Assembly: GCF_014195505.1 (NCBI RefSeq)
Contig: NZ_JACIBV010000001.1
Coordinates: 5,332,001 to 5,396,000 of the forward strand
Source of the DNA: Nonomuraea dietziae
GTDB lineage: Bacteria; Actinomycetota; Actinomycetes; Streptosporangiales; Streptosporangiaceae
Direction of reading: 5' to 3'
DNA: 64,000 bases
The translations under genes and the position numbers were made by a program. The notes under the pieces are model-generated. The model searched no databases. It saw nothing but the letters and a program-made list of their open reading frames with translations, and had not been told where the DNA came from. Numbering within the stretch: the stretch's first letter is position 1; every line of letters starts with the position of its first letter. This document shows, piece by piece, positions 51,826 through 59,092 of the stretch.

Positions 51826-52263
51826 TCAGTGGTGGACGAGCGCGTCGGCGATCGAGCGACGGGCCTGGTCGGAGGCCGATTCGGGCATGCCGTCCGGGTA
51901 ACCGGCGGCCAGGACGCTGCCGAGGACGGCCACCCCGAGCGCGGCTCCCGCCTGCTGGATGGTGTCGTTGAGCGCGGATCCGACACCCGCCTGCTCGGCC
52001 GGCACCTCGCCCATCAGCGCCCCGGTCGCCGCGGGCATCGCCAGGCCGCTGCCCGCGCCGATGAGGACGAGCGCGGTGGCCGGCACCACGAAGCCGTCGG
52101 CGGGCGAGACGATCGCCAGCACACCGAATCCCGCGGCCATCACGACCAGCCCTGCGGCCGTCATGGGGCGGTTGCCGATCTTCTGTCCCAGGGTGGCGCC
52201 GAGGGCGTTGAACGCGAGCACGGCCACCGCCATCGAGATGAAGGCCAGGCTCTCGGTGCGCAC
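51826..52263 (-). pseudogene. Truncated MFS drug transporter (C-terminal third only)
   Basis: The 145-residue reading starting GTG 52263 (MRTESLAFISMAVAVLAF, ALGATLGQKIGNRPMTAAG, PATALVLIGAGSGLAMPAAT, ALNDTIQQAGAALGVAVLGS) is the last third of an EmrB/QacA-type MFS exporter, with about four of the normal 12-14 membrane helices. The promoter-like TTGCGT-18-TACAGT (52293-52264) abuts it directly, so an internal deletion has joined the promoter to the C-terminal part. It should not make a working transporter. The divergent TetR gene is intact. Confidence 0.75.
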
Positions 52264-52293
52264 ACTGTACGCATCGTGGAATGATGTACGCAA
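52264..52293 (-). promoter_or_regulatory. MFS/TetR intergenic promoter with direct repeats
   Basis: On the minus strand TTGCGT (52293-52288) and TACAGT (52269-52264) are 18 bases apart. On the plus strand the octamer TGTACGCA occurs twice (52266-52273 and 52285-52292), 19 bases apart and covering both promoter boxes. These are likely contacts for the adjacent TetR protein. Confidence 0.55.
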
Positions 52294-52342
52294 GCGGCGC
52301 ACGACGTGCACTATCGTGGAGGGGACAGAAGAGGAGACCCTC

Positions 52343-53086
52343 ATGCCAGCCAAGAAGCAGCCGATCCCCTCGGTGTGGACGCGACCGCGCCCGCAGAAGC
52401 AACAACCCGCCCTGAGCAGGGCGCAGATCGTGTCGGAGGCCGTCAAGCTGCTCGACGCCGAGGGCATCGAGGCTCTGAGCATGCGGCGTCTGGGCACCCA
52501 GCTGGGGGCCGCGGCCACCTCGCTCTACCGGCACGTGGCCAACAAGGACGAGCTGCTCGAACTCGTCGTGGACGAGATCTACGGCGAGGTGGCGGTGCCC
52601 GAGGCCGAGGACCCCGCGCGGTGGCGGGCTTCCATCAGCGCCTGTGCCCACAGCCTGCGGACGACAGGCCTGCGTCACCCGTGGCTGACGGCCCTGCTCG
52701 GCCACGCGGGCCTCGTCTATCTGGGGCCGAACATGATGCGGGTCTCGGATCGGGTGCTGGCCATCCTGAGGAGCGCGGGCTTCCCTCCCGGCGAGGCCGA
52801 CCAGGCCATCAGCAGCGTCATCGCCTACGTCATCGGCATGACCGGCAGCGAGGCGGCCTTCCTGTCCCTGCTCGCCCGCACCGGCTACACCGAGCAGGAG
52901 TGGATCGAGCAGCTGTGGCCCGCGGCCGAGCAGGCGGCGCAGGAGCACGACCGGCTGCGAGAGGAGTTCGCCGTGCAGCGCGGCCAGGATCCGGTGCGGG
53001 CCCGCGAGGAGAACTTCGTCTACGGCCTCGACCGGATCCTCGACGGCCTGCAGCTCCGGCTCGACCAGCTGAGCGGGTCCCGCTAG
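52343..53086 (+). CDS. TetR-family regulator (TetR-C type)
   Basis: A 247-residue regulator. The N-terminal helix-turn-helix is QIVSEAVKLLDAEGIEALSMRRLGTQLGAAATSLYRHVANKDELL in pattern (key parts: SMRRLGTQL, SLYRHVANKDELL). The C-terminal domain has TGLRHPWLTALLG and SVIAYVIGMTGSEAAFL, typical of TetR_C proteins that govern drug exporters. GAGGAG precedes the ATG. It diverges from the truncated exporter and has lost its likely target. Confidence 0.9.
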   Translation: MPAKKQPIPSVWTRPRPQKQQPALSRAQIVSEAVKLLDAEGIEALSMRRLGTQLGAAATSLYRHVANKDELLELVVDEIYGEVAVPEAEDPARWRASISACAHSLRTTGLRHPWLTALLGHAGLVYLGPNMMRVSDRVLAILRSAGFPPGEADQAISSVIAYVIGMTGSEAAFLSLLARTGYTEQEWIEQLWPAAEQAAQEHDRLREEFAVQRGQDPVRAREENFVYGLDRILDGLQLRLDQLSGSR

Positions 53087-53090
53087 GGAG

Positions 53091-53121
53091 GAGCCCGCCG
53101 CCGAGCGAGATCGCCGGGCTC
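53091..53121. terminator. Hairpin between convergent TetR and methyltransferase genes
   Basis: GAGCCCG (53091-53097) pairs with CGGGCTC (53115-53121), with further CG pairing inside. The right arm overlaps the methyltransferase stop codon. It probably terminates both directions. Confidence 0.5.
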
Positions 53122-53773
53122 AGCCGGGCTTGCGGACCAGCAGGTAGCCCTGGGGCGTCTTCTCGACGGTCCCCACTTCGGGTTCACGCACCAGCCTGGC
53201 CCGCACCTCCAGGCCGGCCTTGGCGAGCAGCTCGGCCACCCGGTCGGGCTGCCGCCTGTGGAAGACGAGCGACATCGGACGGCCGAACCCCTCCGTCCTG
53301 CGCCCTGACTCGTCGCCGACCTGGAAGACGAGCAGCAGGTGGCCGCCTGGCGCCAGCACCCTGTGGAACTCGGCGAACACCTCGGGCAGCCGCTCGTCGG
53401 GGATGTGGATGATGGAGTACATGGCCACGACGCCGCCGAGGGAGCCGTCGTCCAGGTCGAGGGCGAGCATCGAACCCTCCTCGAACCGCAGCCCCGGATG
53501 GGCGGCCCTGGCCACCGCGACCATCTCGGGCGACAGGTCGACACCGAACGCGGTCAGGCCCAGGCCGTCCAGGTGTGCCGTCACGCGGCCAGGGCCCGAC
53601 CCGACATCGGCGACGGGCCCTCCTCCTGCCGCCTTCACGAGCTCGGCGAAGGCGGCGAGCATGGCCCTGTCGAGCGGCTTGCTCGCCAGCTCGTCGTGGA
53701 AGAGCGCGGCATAGTCAGCCGCCACGGCGTCGTAGGACGCGCGCGTGTCGCGCAGGAAGTCCGGTTCGGTCAC
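53120..53773 (-). CDS. Class I SAM-dependent methyltransferase
   Basis: A 217-residue enzyme of the Methyltransf_11/25 kind. YDAVAADYAALFHDEL opens it, then VADVGSGPGRVTAHLDGLGL (SAM motif I), FGVDLSPEMVAVARAAHPGL (acidic loop) and LALDLDDGSLGGVVAMYSIIHIPD (motif III region). The substrate is unknown. GTG 53773 (VTEPDFL) aligns with family starts; GTG 53794 would run into the SDR gene's end. It lies 18 bases after the SDR gene on the same strand. Confidence 0.88.
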   Translation of the reverse strand: MTEPDFLRDTRASYDAVAADYAALFHDELASKPLDRAMLAAFAELVKAAGGGPVADVGSGPGRVTAHLDGLGLTAFGVDLSPEMVAVARAAHPGLRFEEGSMLALDLDDGSLGGVVAMYSIIHIPDERLPEVFAEFHRVLAPGGHLLLVFQVGDESGRRTEGFGRPMSLVFHRRQPDRVAELLAKAGLEVRARLVREPEVGTVEKTPQGYLLVRKPG

Positions 53774-53790
53774 GGCGGAACACCCTAGCC

Positions 53791-54522
53791 TCACCCGAAG
53801 GCGCTGAAAACGACCTCGGGGCGGTCTCTGTCGGCGTACAGCCGCCAGGCCGCGTCGGCGATCTCGTCGGGGTCGAGCGAGGAGACGCCCGCGTCGCCGA
53901 ACCGCTCGGGGTTCGACTTCACGAACCGGTGGATGTCGCCGCGTTCGATGAGCCCGCCGATGGTGAGGGTGCCCGCGTAGACACCCTGGTCGGCCAGCCC
54001 GGCGTGCAGCGTCAGGGCGTAGTTGCGCAGCGCCGCCGACGAGAGCGCCAGGTTGCCGAGGGGCGGCATCGGCACGACGGCGCTGAGGCCGCCTGCGAAC
54101 AGCAGCGCGCCCTCACCCCGCTCGATCATGCCGGGCAGCACCTTGGCGACCACGTCGACGGCCGGGTAGACCCAGCTCATCGCCGTCCGCACGTCATCGG
54201 AGTCGATGCGGGTGATCGGGGTCGGGTGGGCGTCGGGGTCGAGCGCGCCGGGTCCGTAGTAGAGGAGGTCGATGCCCCCGTGCCGCTCGGCGATGGCGTC
54301 GAGGGTGGCGGAGATCAGCTCGCGGTCGCGCACGTCGGCGACGTGCGCCTCGGCCTCGATCCCGGCCTCCGCCAGCGACTCGACGTATCCGGCGTGGCGG
54401 ACGTCGCTGCGGGAGACCAGGGCCACGGTGTAGCCCTCACGGCCGACGCGATGCGCGACGGACATGCCGAGCCCCGGTCCTGCTCCGATGACGACGGCGG
54501 TCCTGCGGGGTGAAACGGACAT
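53791..54522 (-). CDS. SDR-family protein lacking the catalytic Tyr-x-x-x-Lys
   Basis: A 243-residue Rossmann protein. The cofactor loop is VVIGAGPGLGMSVAHRV, and VADVRDRELISATLDAI follows. In place of the YxxxK active site it reads LALSSAALRNYALTL, so both Tyr and Lys are missing at the expected position. It may bind NAD(P) without reducing substrate, or use other residues. It diverges from a TetR gene with a likely shared operator. The ATG at 54522 has GGAGG upstream. Confidence 0.85.
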   Translation of the reverse strand: MSVSPRRTAVVIGAGPGLGMSVAHRVGREGYTVALVSRSDVRHAGYVESLAEAGIEAEAHVADVRDRELISATLDAIAERHGGIDLLYYGPGALDPDAHPTPITRIDSDDVRTAMSWVYPAVDVVAKVLPGMIERGEGALLFAGGLSAVVPMPPLGNLALSSAALRNYALTLHAGLADQGVYAGTLTIGGLIERGDIHRFVKSNPERFGDAGVSSLDPDEIADAAWRLYADRDRPEVVFSAFG

Positions 54523-54542
54523 GGCACTGCCCTCCGAGTCGA

Positions 54543-54605
54543 TAAGTCGAGATGACCCTCAAGTTATCGAGACGGTATCATGAAGCTGAGGCTTCCCTCG
54601 ACTTA
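54543..54605. promoter_or_regulatory. SDR/TetR intergenic inverted repeat
   Basis: TAAGTCGAG (54543-54551) and CTCGACTTA (54597-54605) are perfect inverted copies 45 bases apart, flanking a relatively AT-rich centre with TTATCGAGAC and ATGATACCG-like sequence. Likely operator arms for the TetR product, with the divergent promoters between them. Confidence 0.5.
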
Positions 54606-54622
54606 GGTGGAGTGACGACAGG

Positions 54623-55267
54623 GTGACAGGAACCAGGCCGTTGCGGGCCGACGCGGCGCGCAATCGCGACAAGCTGCTGGTCGCGGCCACCCAGGTGTTC
54701 GGCGAGCGCGGCATCGACGCGCCGCTCGAGGAGATCGCCCGCAGGGCGGGCGTCAGCATCGGCACGCTCTACAACCACTTCCCGACCAGGCAGGCGTTCT
54801 TCGACGCGATCTTCCCCGAGCGGCTGGCCGCCCTCGACAGGATGGCCGCGCAGGCCTTGGCCGACCCCGACCCCTGGAACGGGTTCGTCGGCTTCCTCCA
54901 TGCGCTGTTCGCGCTCCAGGCGCAGGATCACGGGCTCAACGACGCGCTCGCCCGGCGCTTCCCCGTGACCGGCGAGGCGAACGACGCCTGCCACAGCGGG
55001 CTCACGCAGCTCGACCGGATCATCGAGCGGGCCAAGGAGAGCGGGCAGCTGCGCGACGACTTCGAGCCGCAGGACCTGGCCACCCTGGTATGGGCGATGT
55101 CCCAGGTCATCAGGGAGGCGATGGAGGCCGCGCCGCAGGCCTGGCGCCGGTGCCTGGCCTTCTTCCTCGACGGCCTGCGCGCGGGCGCCGCTCATCCCAT
55201 CGCGGTGCCCGCCCTGACGACGGTCCAGCTCGCCGAGGTCACGCGGGCCTCGGCGAACCGGACGTGA
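54623..55267 (+). CDS. TetR-family regulator
   Basis: A 214-residue regulator. The helix-turn-helix reads ERGIDAPLEEIARRAGVSIGT then LYNHFPTRQAFFDAIF. The C-terminal ligand domain has QDLATLVWAMSQVIREAM. GTG 54623 is the start, with GTGGAG about 13 bases upstream. It probably represses itself and the divergent SDR gene through the inverted repeat between them. Confidence 0.9.
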   Translation: MTGTRPLRADAARNRDKLLVAATQVFGERGIDAPLEEIARRAGVSIGTLYNHFPTRQAFFDAIFPERLAALDRMAAQALADPDPWNGFVGFLHALFALQAQDHGLNDALARRFPVTGEANDACHSGLTQLDRIIERAKESGQLRDDFEPQDLATLVWAMSQVIREAMEAAPQAWRRCLAFFLDGLRAGAAHPIAVPALTTVQLAEVTRASANRT

Positions 55268-55278
55268 AGCGGGCCCCT

Positions 55279-56409
55279 TCACCGCTCCCTGGTGTCGCTC
55301 CAGCCCGCCTCGACGACGGCGCTCGAGCTCGAGACCGTGCCGGGCGCCAGGCCGGCCCAGAGCCCGCCGGGCCTGACCACGACGCTCTCCCTGCCGAGCG
55401 CCCTGCCGCTCTCCTCATCGATGATCAGCCGGTCCCGCACGACGCCACGGCTGGTGTCGGCGTTGTTCACCTTCACGTCGGTCTCGATGGAGACGGCCGT
55501 GCCCTTCCTGCCCTGTGAGTCGATGACCGTGCCGACCGAGGTCACGGACGGCAGCGCGGCCAGCATCCTGAAAGCGGCCCCGCGCACCTTGGCGCTGACC
55601 GGCATGTCGGTGATCAGGCCCGCGCTCACCCTGAACAGCCAGGCGTCCTCGCCCATGGGCCGGTCACCCTCGGTGTCCTTGCCCTCGTAGTGCTCCAGCA
55701 GCCAGGCCTTGAGCCCCGCCTCGTCCTCGGGCAGGGAGGCGAGGTCGGCGAGGGTGACGTTGCGGCCGAGCCAGTAGGCGTACCTGCTCTTGTGGTGGCC
55801 GGTGTACGGCTTGCCCGCCTCCGTCGTGACGAGCCTCATCCCGCCCTTCTTGCCCGGCACCGGGATCTCGACCTCCTTGGGCGAGCCCGCCGCCTCCCAC
55901 CTGGCCCTGTCCTCGTCCGTGGCCGGCTCCGCGGCGAGGGTCCTCATCTCGGACCACTGCTCGCCGGCGGTGACCCAGGTGCGGATGCGCTGCTCCTGCG
56001 CCATCACGTAGCCGGCGCTCGCGACGAACAGCATCCTGTCGACCGACTCGGTGTGCCAGAACCTGCCCGTCGTGGCCGGCTCCCGCTCCGCGCGGGAGGC
56101 CGCGACGAGCAGCACCTCCTGCGCCGACAGCTTGACCGTCTCGCCGGCCTTCGGCTGGGTGAGCGCCTGCGAGGGCGCGCGCGGCGCGGTGCCGCCGCCC
56201 GTCCCCGCCGTGAGCACGGCGAAGGCCGTGACGGCGGCCGCCGCGCCCGCGAGGCTCAGCCCCCACACCGGACGCAGGTTCCTGCGCCGCCTGGCGGGCC
56301 TGCCCTGCGCCATGGCGTGGGCCAGCTCGGCGCGCCTGGTCTCCTCGTCCACGGGACCGTCGCCCAGGTGGGCGGGGCGGGCGGCGCGCAGTTCGTCGAT
56401 CGGGTTCAT
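55279..56409 (-). CDS. CU044_5270-family membrane protein paired with ECF sigma factor
   Basis: A 376-residue protein of the CU044_5270 family known from actinomycetes beside ECF sigma factors. A short cytoplasmic N-terminus (NPIDELRAARPAHLGDGPVD), one membrane helix (LSLAGAAAAVTAFAVLTAG) and a large outer domain with WHTESVDRMLFV, ERKPA-like AGEQWSEMRTLAAEP, and LPSVTSVGTVIDSQGRKG follow. The layout is that of an anti-sigma-like sensor. ATG 56409 overlaps the sigma gene's stop (ATGA), so the two are translationally coupled. Confidence 0.85.
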   Translation of the reverse strand: MNPIDELRAARPAHLGDGPVDEETRRAELAHAMAQGRPARRRRNLRPVWGLSLAGAAAAVTAFAVLTAGTGGGTAPRAPSQALTQPKAGETVKLSAQEVLLVAASRAEREPATTGRFWHTESVDRMLFVASAGYVMAQEQRIRTWVTAGEQWSEMRTLAAEPATDEDRARWEAAGSPKEVEIPVPGKKGGMRLVTTEAGKPYTGHHKSRYAYWLGRNVTLADLASLPEDEAGLKAWLLEHYEGKDTEGDRPMGEDAWLFRVSAGLITDMPVSAKVRGAAFRMLAALPSVTSVGTVIDSQGRKGTAVSIETDVKVNNADTSRGVVRDRLIIDEESGRALGRESVVVRPGGLWAGLAPGTVSSSSAVVEAGWSDTRER

Positions 56410-56924
56410 GACCACTCCTCCTTGAGTCCGATCCTGGACATGGCTGGGGCGGTGGGCTCCATCTCCTGCTGGAGGCGCTTGCGCGCCCGGTGCAGCCGCA
56501 CCTTGAACGCGGGCACCGAACAGCCGACGACCCTGGCCGCGTCACGCGAGGAGAGCCCCTGCCAGGCGACCAGGATGAGCAGCTCGCGCTCGTCCTGGGT
56601 CAGCCTGGCCATGGCCCTGAGGACTCCCAGGCGCTCGGCCACCTGGTCGGCGACGTCGCCCACGACCCATTCGCGCAGCTCCCTGGCCAGACCCTCACGC
56701 CGCGCCTCCTCCCTGACGGAGTCGCGCAGCACGTTCCTGGCGATCCCCAGCAGGTACGGCAGGGCGTTGCCGGGCACCTGGTCGAGCTTGCGCCAGGCGA
56801 TGGCGAACGTCTCGCTCACCACCTCGTCGGCGACCTGCCGTCCAGCGCGGGCGACCACGTAGGCCCACACTCGCTGACGGCATTCGTCGTACATGGTGGT
56901 GAATCGTTCTCGCTCATCCGTCAC
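56406..56924 (-). CDS. ECF-type RNA polymerase sigma factor
   Basis: A 172-residue sigma-70 family protein with region 2 (QRVWAYVVARAGRQVADEVVSETFAIAWR, YLLGIARNVLRD) and region 4 (LTQDERELLILVAWQGLS, AARVVGCSVPAFKVRLHRARKRL). No region 3. It is first in a two-gene operon with its CU044_5270 partner. A GTAAC at 56991-56987 on the minus strand could be the -35 of an autoregulated promoter; that is weak. Confidence 0.92.
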   Translation of the reverse strand: MTDERERFTTMYDECRQRVWAYVVARAGRQVADEVVSETFAIAWRKLDQVPGNALPYLLGIARNVLRDSVREEARREGLARELREWVVGDVADQVAERLGVLRAMARLTQDERELLILVAWQGLSSRDAARVVGCSVPAFKVRLHRARKRLQQEMEPTAPAMSRIGLKEEWS

Positions 56925-57012
56925 CGCCCCAACTCCTCATGTCCCGATGTTCGTTGACATAGAGAAGTGGTCCGAGACCCCAGAAAGTTACAGAGCCGCC
57001 CGACATGCTTTC

Positions 57013-58206
57013 TCACACCCTCGCGGGGAAGCGGTAGTCCTTGAGCTTGATGGAGTTGGCGGCCTTGGTGCTCAGCTTGTCGAGGACTCCGATGAGGAAG
57101 CTCGACGCGAGGATCTTGTAGACGCGGTTGCGGCGGCGCACGTTCTTCGGCGCGAAGAACCCGCCCGCGCCCTCGGCGACCCGCTGGCAGGCCTTGGCGT
57201 AGCCGCGGATCCGCTCCTCGTAGCGGGCGAAGGCGACCTCGTGGTCGCCTCCCGCCTCGGCGAGCTCTCCCGCCAGGACGTAGGCGGCGATGAGCGACAT
57301 GCCCGCGCCCATGCCTCCCATGGTCGCCCCGTAACCCGCGTCGCCGATGAGGGCGACGCGGCCCCTGGTGTAGCCGTCCATGTGGATCTGGCTGATCGAG
57401 TCGAAGTAGAAGCTGCCCGAGCTCTCCAGGTGGGCGAGGAGCTCGGGCAGCTCCCAGCCCGCCCCCTCGTACGCCTCGGCGAGCAGCCGCTTCTGCGTGT
57501 CGAGGTCGCGGTGGTGGTAGTCGAGGGAGCCCGAGGCGAAGACGCACCCCACGGTGACGGAGCCGCTGTCGTGCTCCGAGGGGGAGACGAGCGCGCCCCG
57601 GCCGGGCTCGCTGTACATCAGCGCCCTGCTGCCGAGACCGAGGTGGTTGGGCGCGTCGAAGAGCCCGACGTAGTAGCCCGACGGCTTCAGGAACCGTGAC
57701 TCCTCGCCGAAGGCGAGGCCGCGCACGTTGGAGTGCAGACCGTCGGCGCCGATCACCAGGTCGAACCCGCGCCTGGCGCCGCTGTCGAAGACGACGTCCA
57801 CGCCGTCGGAGCTCTCGGTCATGGCGGCGATGGAGTCGCCGAAGACGTACTCGGCGCTCTCCCTGGTCAGGTCGTAGAGCAGACGGGAGAGGTCACCACG
57901 GGTGATCTCCACGGCGCCGCCGGTGAAGGAGGCCGGCAGGCGGACCTGCTCGGCGCCGTCGGCGTCGATGAGGACCAGCGGCCCTGGCTCGGTCCTGCGC
58001 CTGCGGACCTCCTCGAGGATCCCCATCCGCTCCAGCATCGTCAGGTGCGCCTCGCCCCGGAAGTCGACCGCCTGGCCGCCCTCCCGCAGCGCCGGGGCCC
58101 GCTCGACGACGGTGACGGCGTGGCCGGACCTGATGAGCCAGTATGCCATGGCGGGCCCCGCGAGACCGGCGCCGGAGATCAACACGTGCTTGGTGGTGGT
58201 CGTCAT
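57013..58206 (-). CDS. FAD-dependent monooxygenase (TetX/PHBH type)
   Basis: A 397-residue class A flavin monooxygenase. HVLISGAGLAGPAMAYWL is the FAD-binding GxGxxG, FDLVIGADGLHSNVR the DG motif, and LIGDAGYGATMGGMGAGMSLIAAYVLAGEL the second flavin motif. The C-terminus is SIKLKDYRFPARV. ATG 58206 matches family starts, while the longer opening to 58251 has no ribosome site. The substrate is unknown. TetX-like enzymes hydroxylate antibiotics or aromatic acids. Confidence 0.9.
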   Translation of the reverse strand: MTTTTKHVLISGAGLAGPAMAYWLIRSGHAVTVVERAPALREGGQAVDFRGEAHLTMLERMGILEEVRRRRTEPGPLVLIDADGAEQVRLPASFTGGAVEITRGDLSRLLYDLTRESAEYVFGDSIAAMTESSDGVDVVFDSGARRGFDLVIGADGLHSNVRGLAFGEESRFLKPSGYYVGLFDAPNHLGLGSRALMYSEPGRGALVSPSEHDSGSVTVGCVFASGSLDYHHRDLDTQKRLLAEAYEGAGWELPELLAHLESSGSFYFDSISQIHMDGYTRGRVALIGDAGYGATMGGMGAGMSLIAAYVLAGELAEAGGDHEVAFARYEERIRGYAKACQRVAEGAGGFFAPKNVRRRNRVYKILASSFLIGVLDKLSTKAANSIKLKDYRFPARV

Positions 58207-58284
58207 GGGGGAAGGTTCGCCCTGTCCGCTGACGGGCCACGCACCGCGCACGCACCCGGCGGGGTGAGCGTCATGCGCCGCGCG

Positions 58285-58932
58285 TCAACGCGGCGTCCTC
58301 GTCGCCCGTTCGAGCCGTTCGTAGGCCTTGCGGCTCTGCTCGGCCAGCCCGGCCTCCTTCACCTCTCGCGCCACCACGAGCAGGCTCATCACCACCCTTC
58401 CTCGCATGACCGCCACCGATCCGACCTCCAGGCGCTGTCCGCCGCCCGAGACCGCCGTGACGTAGGCGCGCGACCGGTCACCGAGCGGCGGCAGCTCGAT
58501 CTGCCTGGTGGTGTAGGTGACCCGCTGGCCGTCCACCACCGCCCTGTACGACGCGCACCTGCCCGGCAGCTCGGCGGGGAATGCGGTGGGCAGCTCGACG
58601 AGGGCCTGGGTGACGGAGCCCGCGTCCGAGCTGTAGGCCACGACCGCCGCGGGGGCCAAGCGCACCTCGGGGGCCGCGGCGTCGAGCGCCGGGGTGGTGG
58701 CGCAGGAGGAAGAGCGGCGCATCGCCGCCGGCCCCGCCCCGGTGGCGCGGAGCGTGCCGTACGGGCCCGACTCGGGACCGTAGGCGACGCGCATGCCGGC
58801 AGGCGCGGGAAGGAGGGCGGCGCCGAGACCGGGAGCGGGCACAGGAGGGGAGGAAGGCGCGGCCTTTTCTGTCACCGCGCATCCTGAAATGAGCGCCACC
58901 ACCGTACATATTCCGGAAAACGCCTTGAACAT
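58285..58932 (-). CDS. Uncharacterised lipoprotein
   Basis: A 215-residue protein with a signal peptide ending VVALISGC (lipobox) and a Pro/Ser-rich linker. The mature part has beta-strand-like runs: GMRVAYGPESGPYGTLRATG, VVDGQRVTYTTRQIELPPLG and RSRAYVTAVSGGGQRLEVGSVAVMRGRVVMSL. No family recognised. GGGAGAG lies five bases before ATG 58932; a longer frame to 59016 is rejected for lack of a site. It diverges from the oxidoreductase gene. Confidence 0.75.
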   Translation of the reverse strand: MFKAFSGICTVVALISGCAVTEKAAPSSPPVPAPGLGAALLPAPAGMRVAYGPESGPYGTLRATGAGPAAMRRSSSCATTPALDAAAPEVRLAPAAVVAYSSDAGSVTQALVELPTAFPAELPGRCASYRAVVDGQRVTYTTRQIELPPLGDRSRAYVTAVSGGGQRLEVGSVAVMRGRVVMSLLVVAREVKEAGLAEQSRKAYERLERATRTPR

Positions 58933-59092
58933 GCTCTCTCCCTTTCCCTGACTCCCCTCCTTTCTAGGGCAACGGGCCTGGTCATCCACGATGGTCAGCG
59001 GAACGTTCCCGTTCACGAATAGCGCGGCAAATGTTTATCGAAGCACTGCGCGCCACAAGGCGGCATTTCCGGCCGCTGGTGATGATCACGTC

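Noticed and set aside
51650-52350. Mobile element causing the MFS deletion
   Set aside because: No transposase, terminal repeats or target duplication seen around the truncated gene.
56954-56959. TTGACA consensus -35 box on the + strand
   Set aside because: There is no -10 box 16-19 bases downstream and no gene begins there on the + strand.
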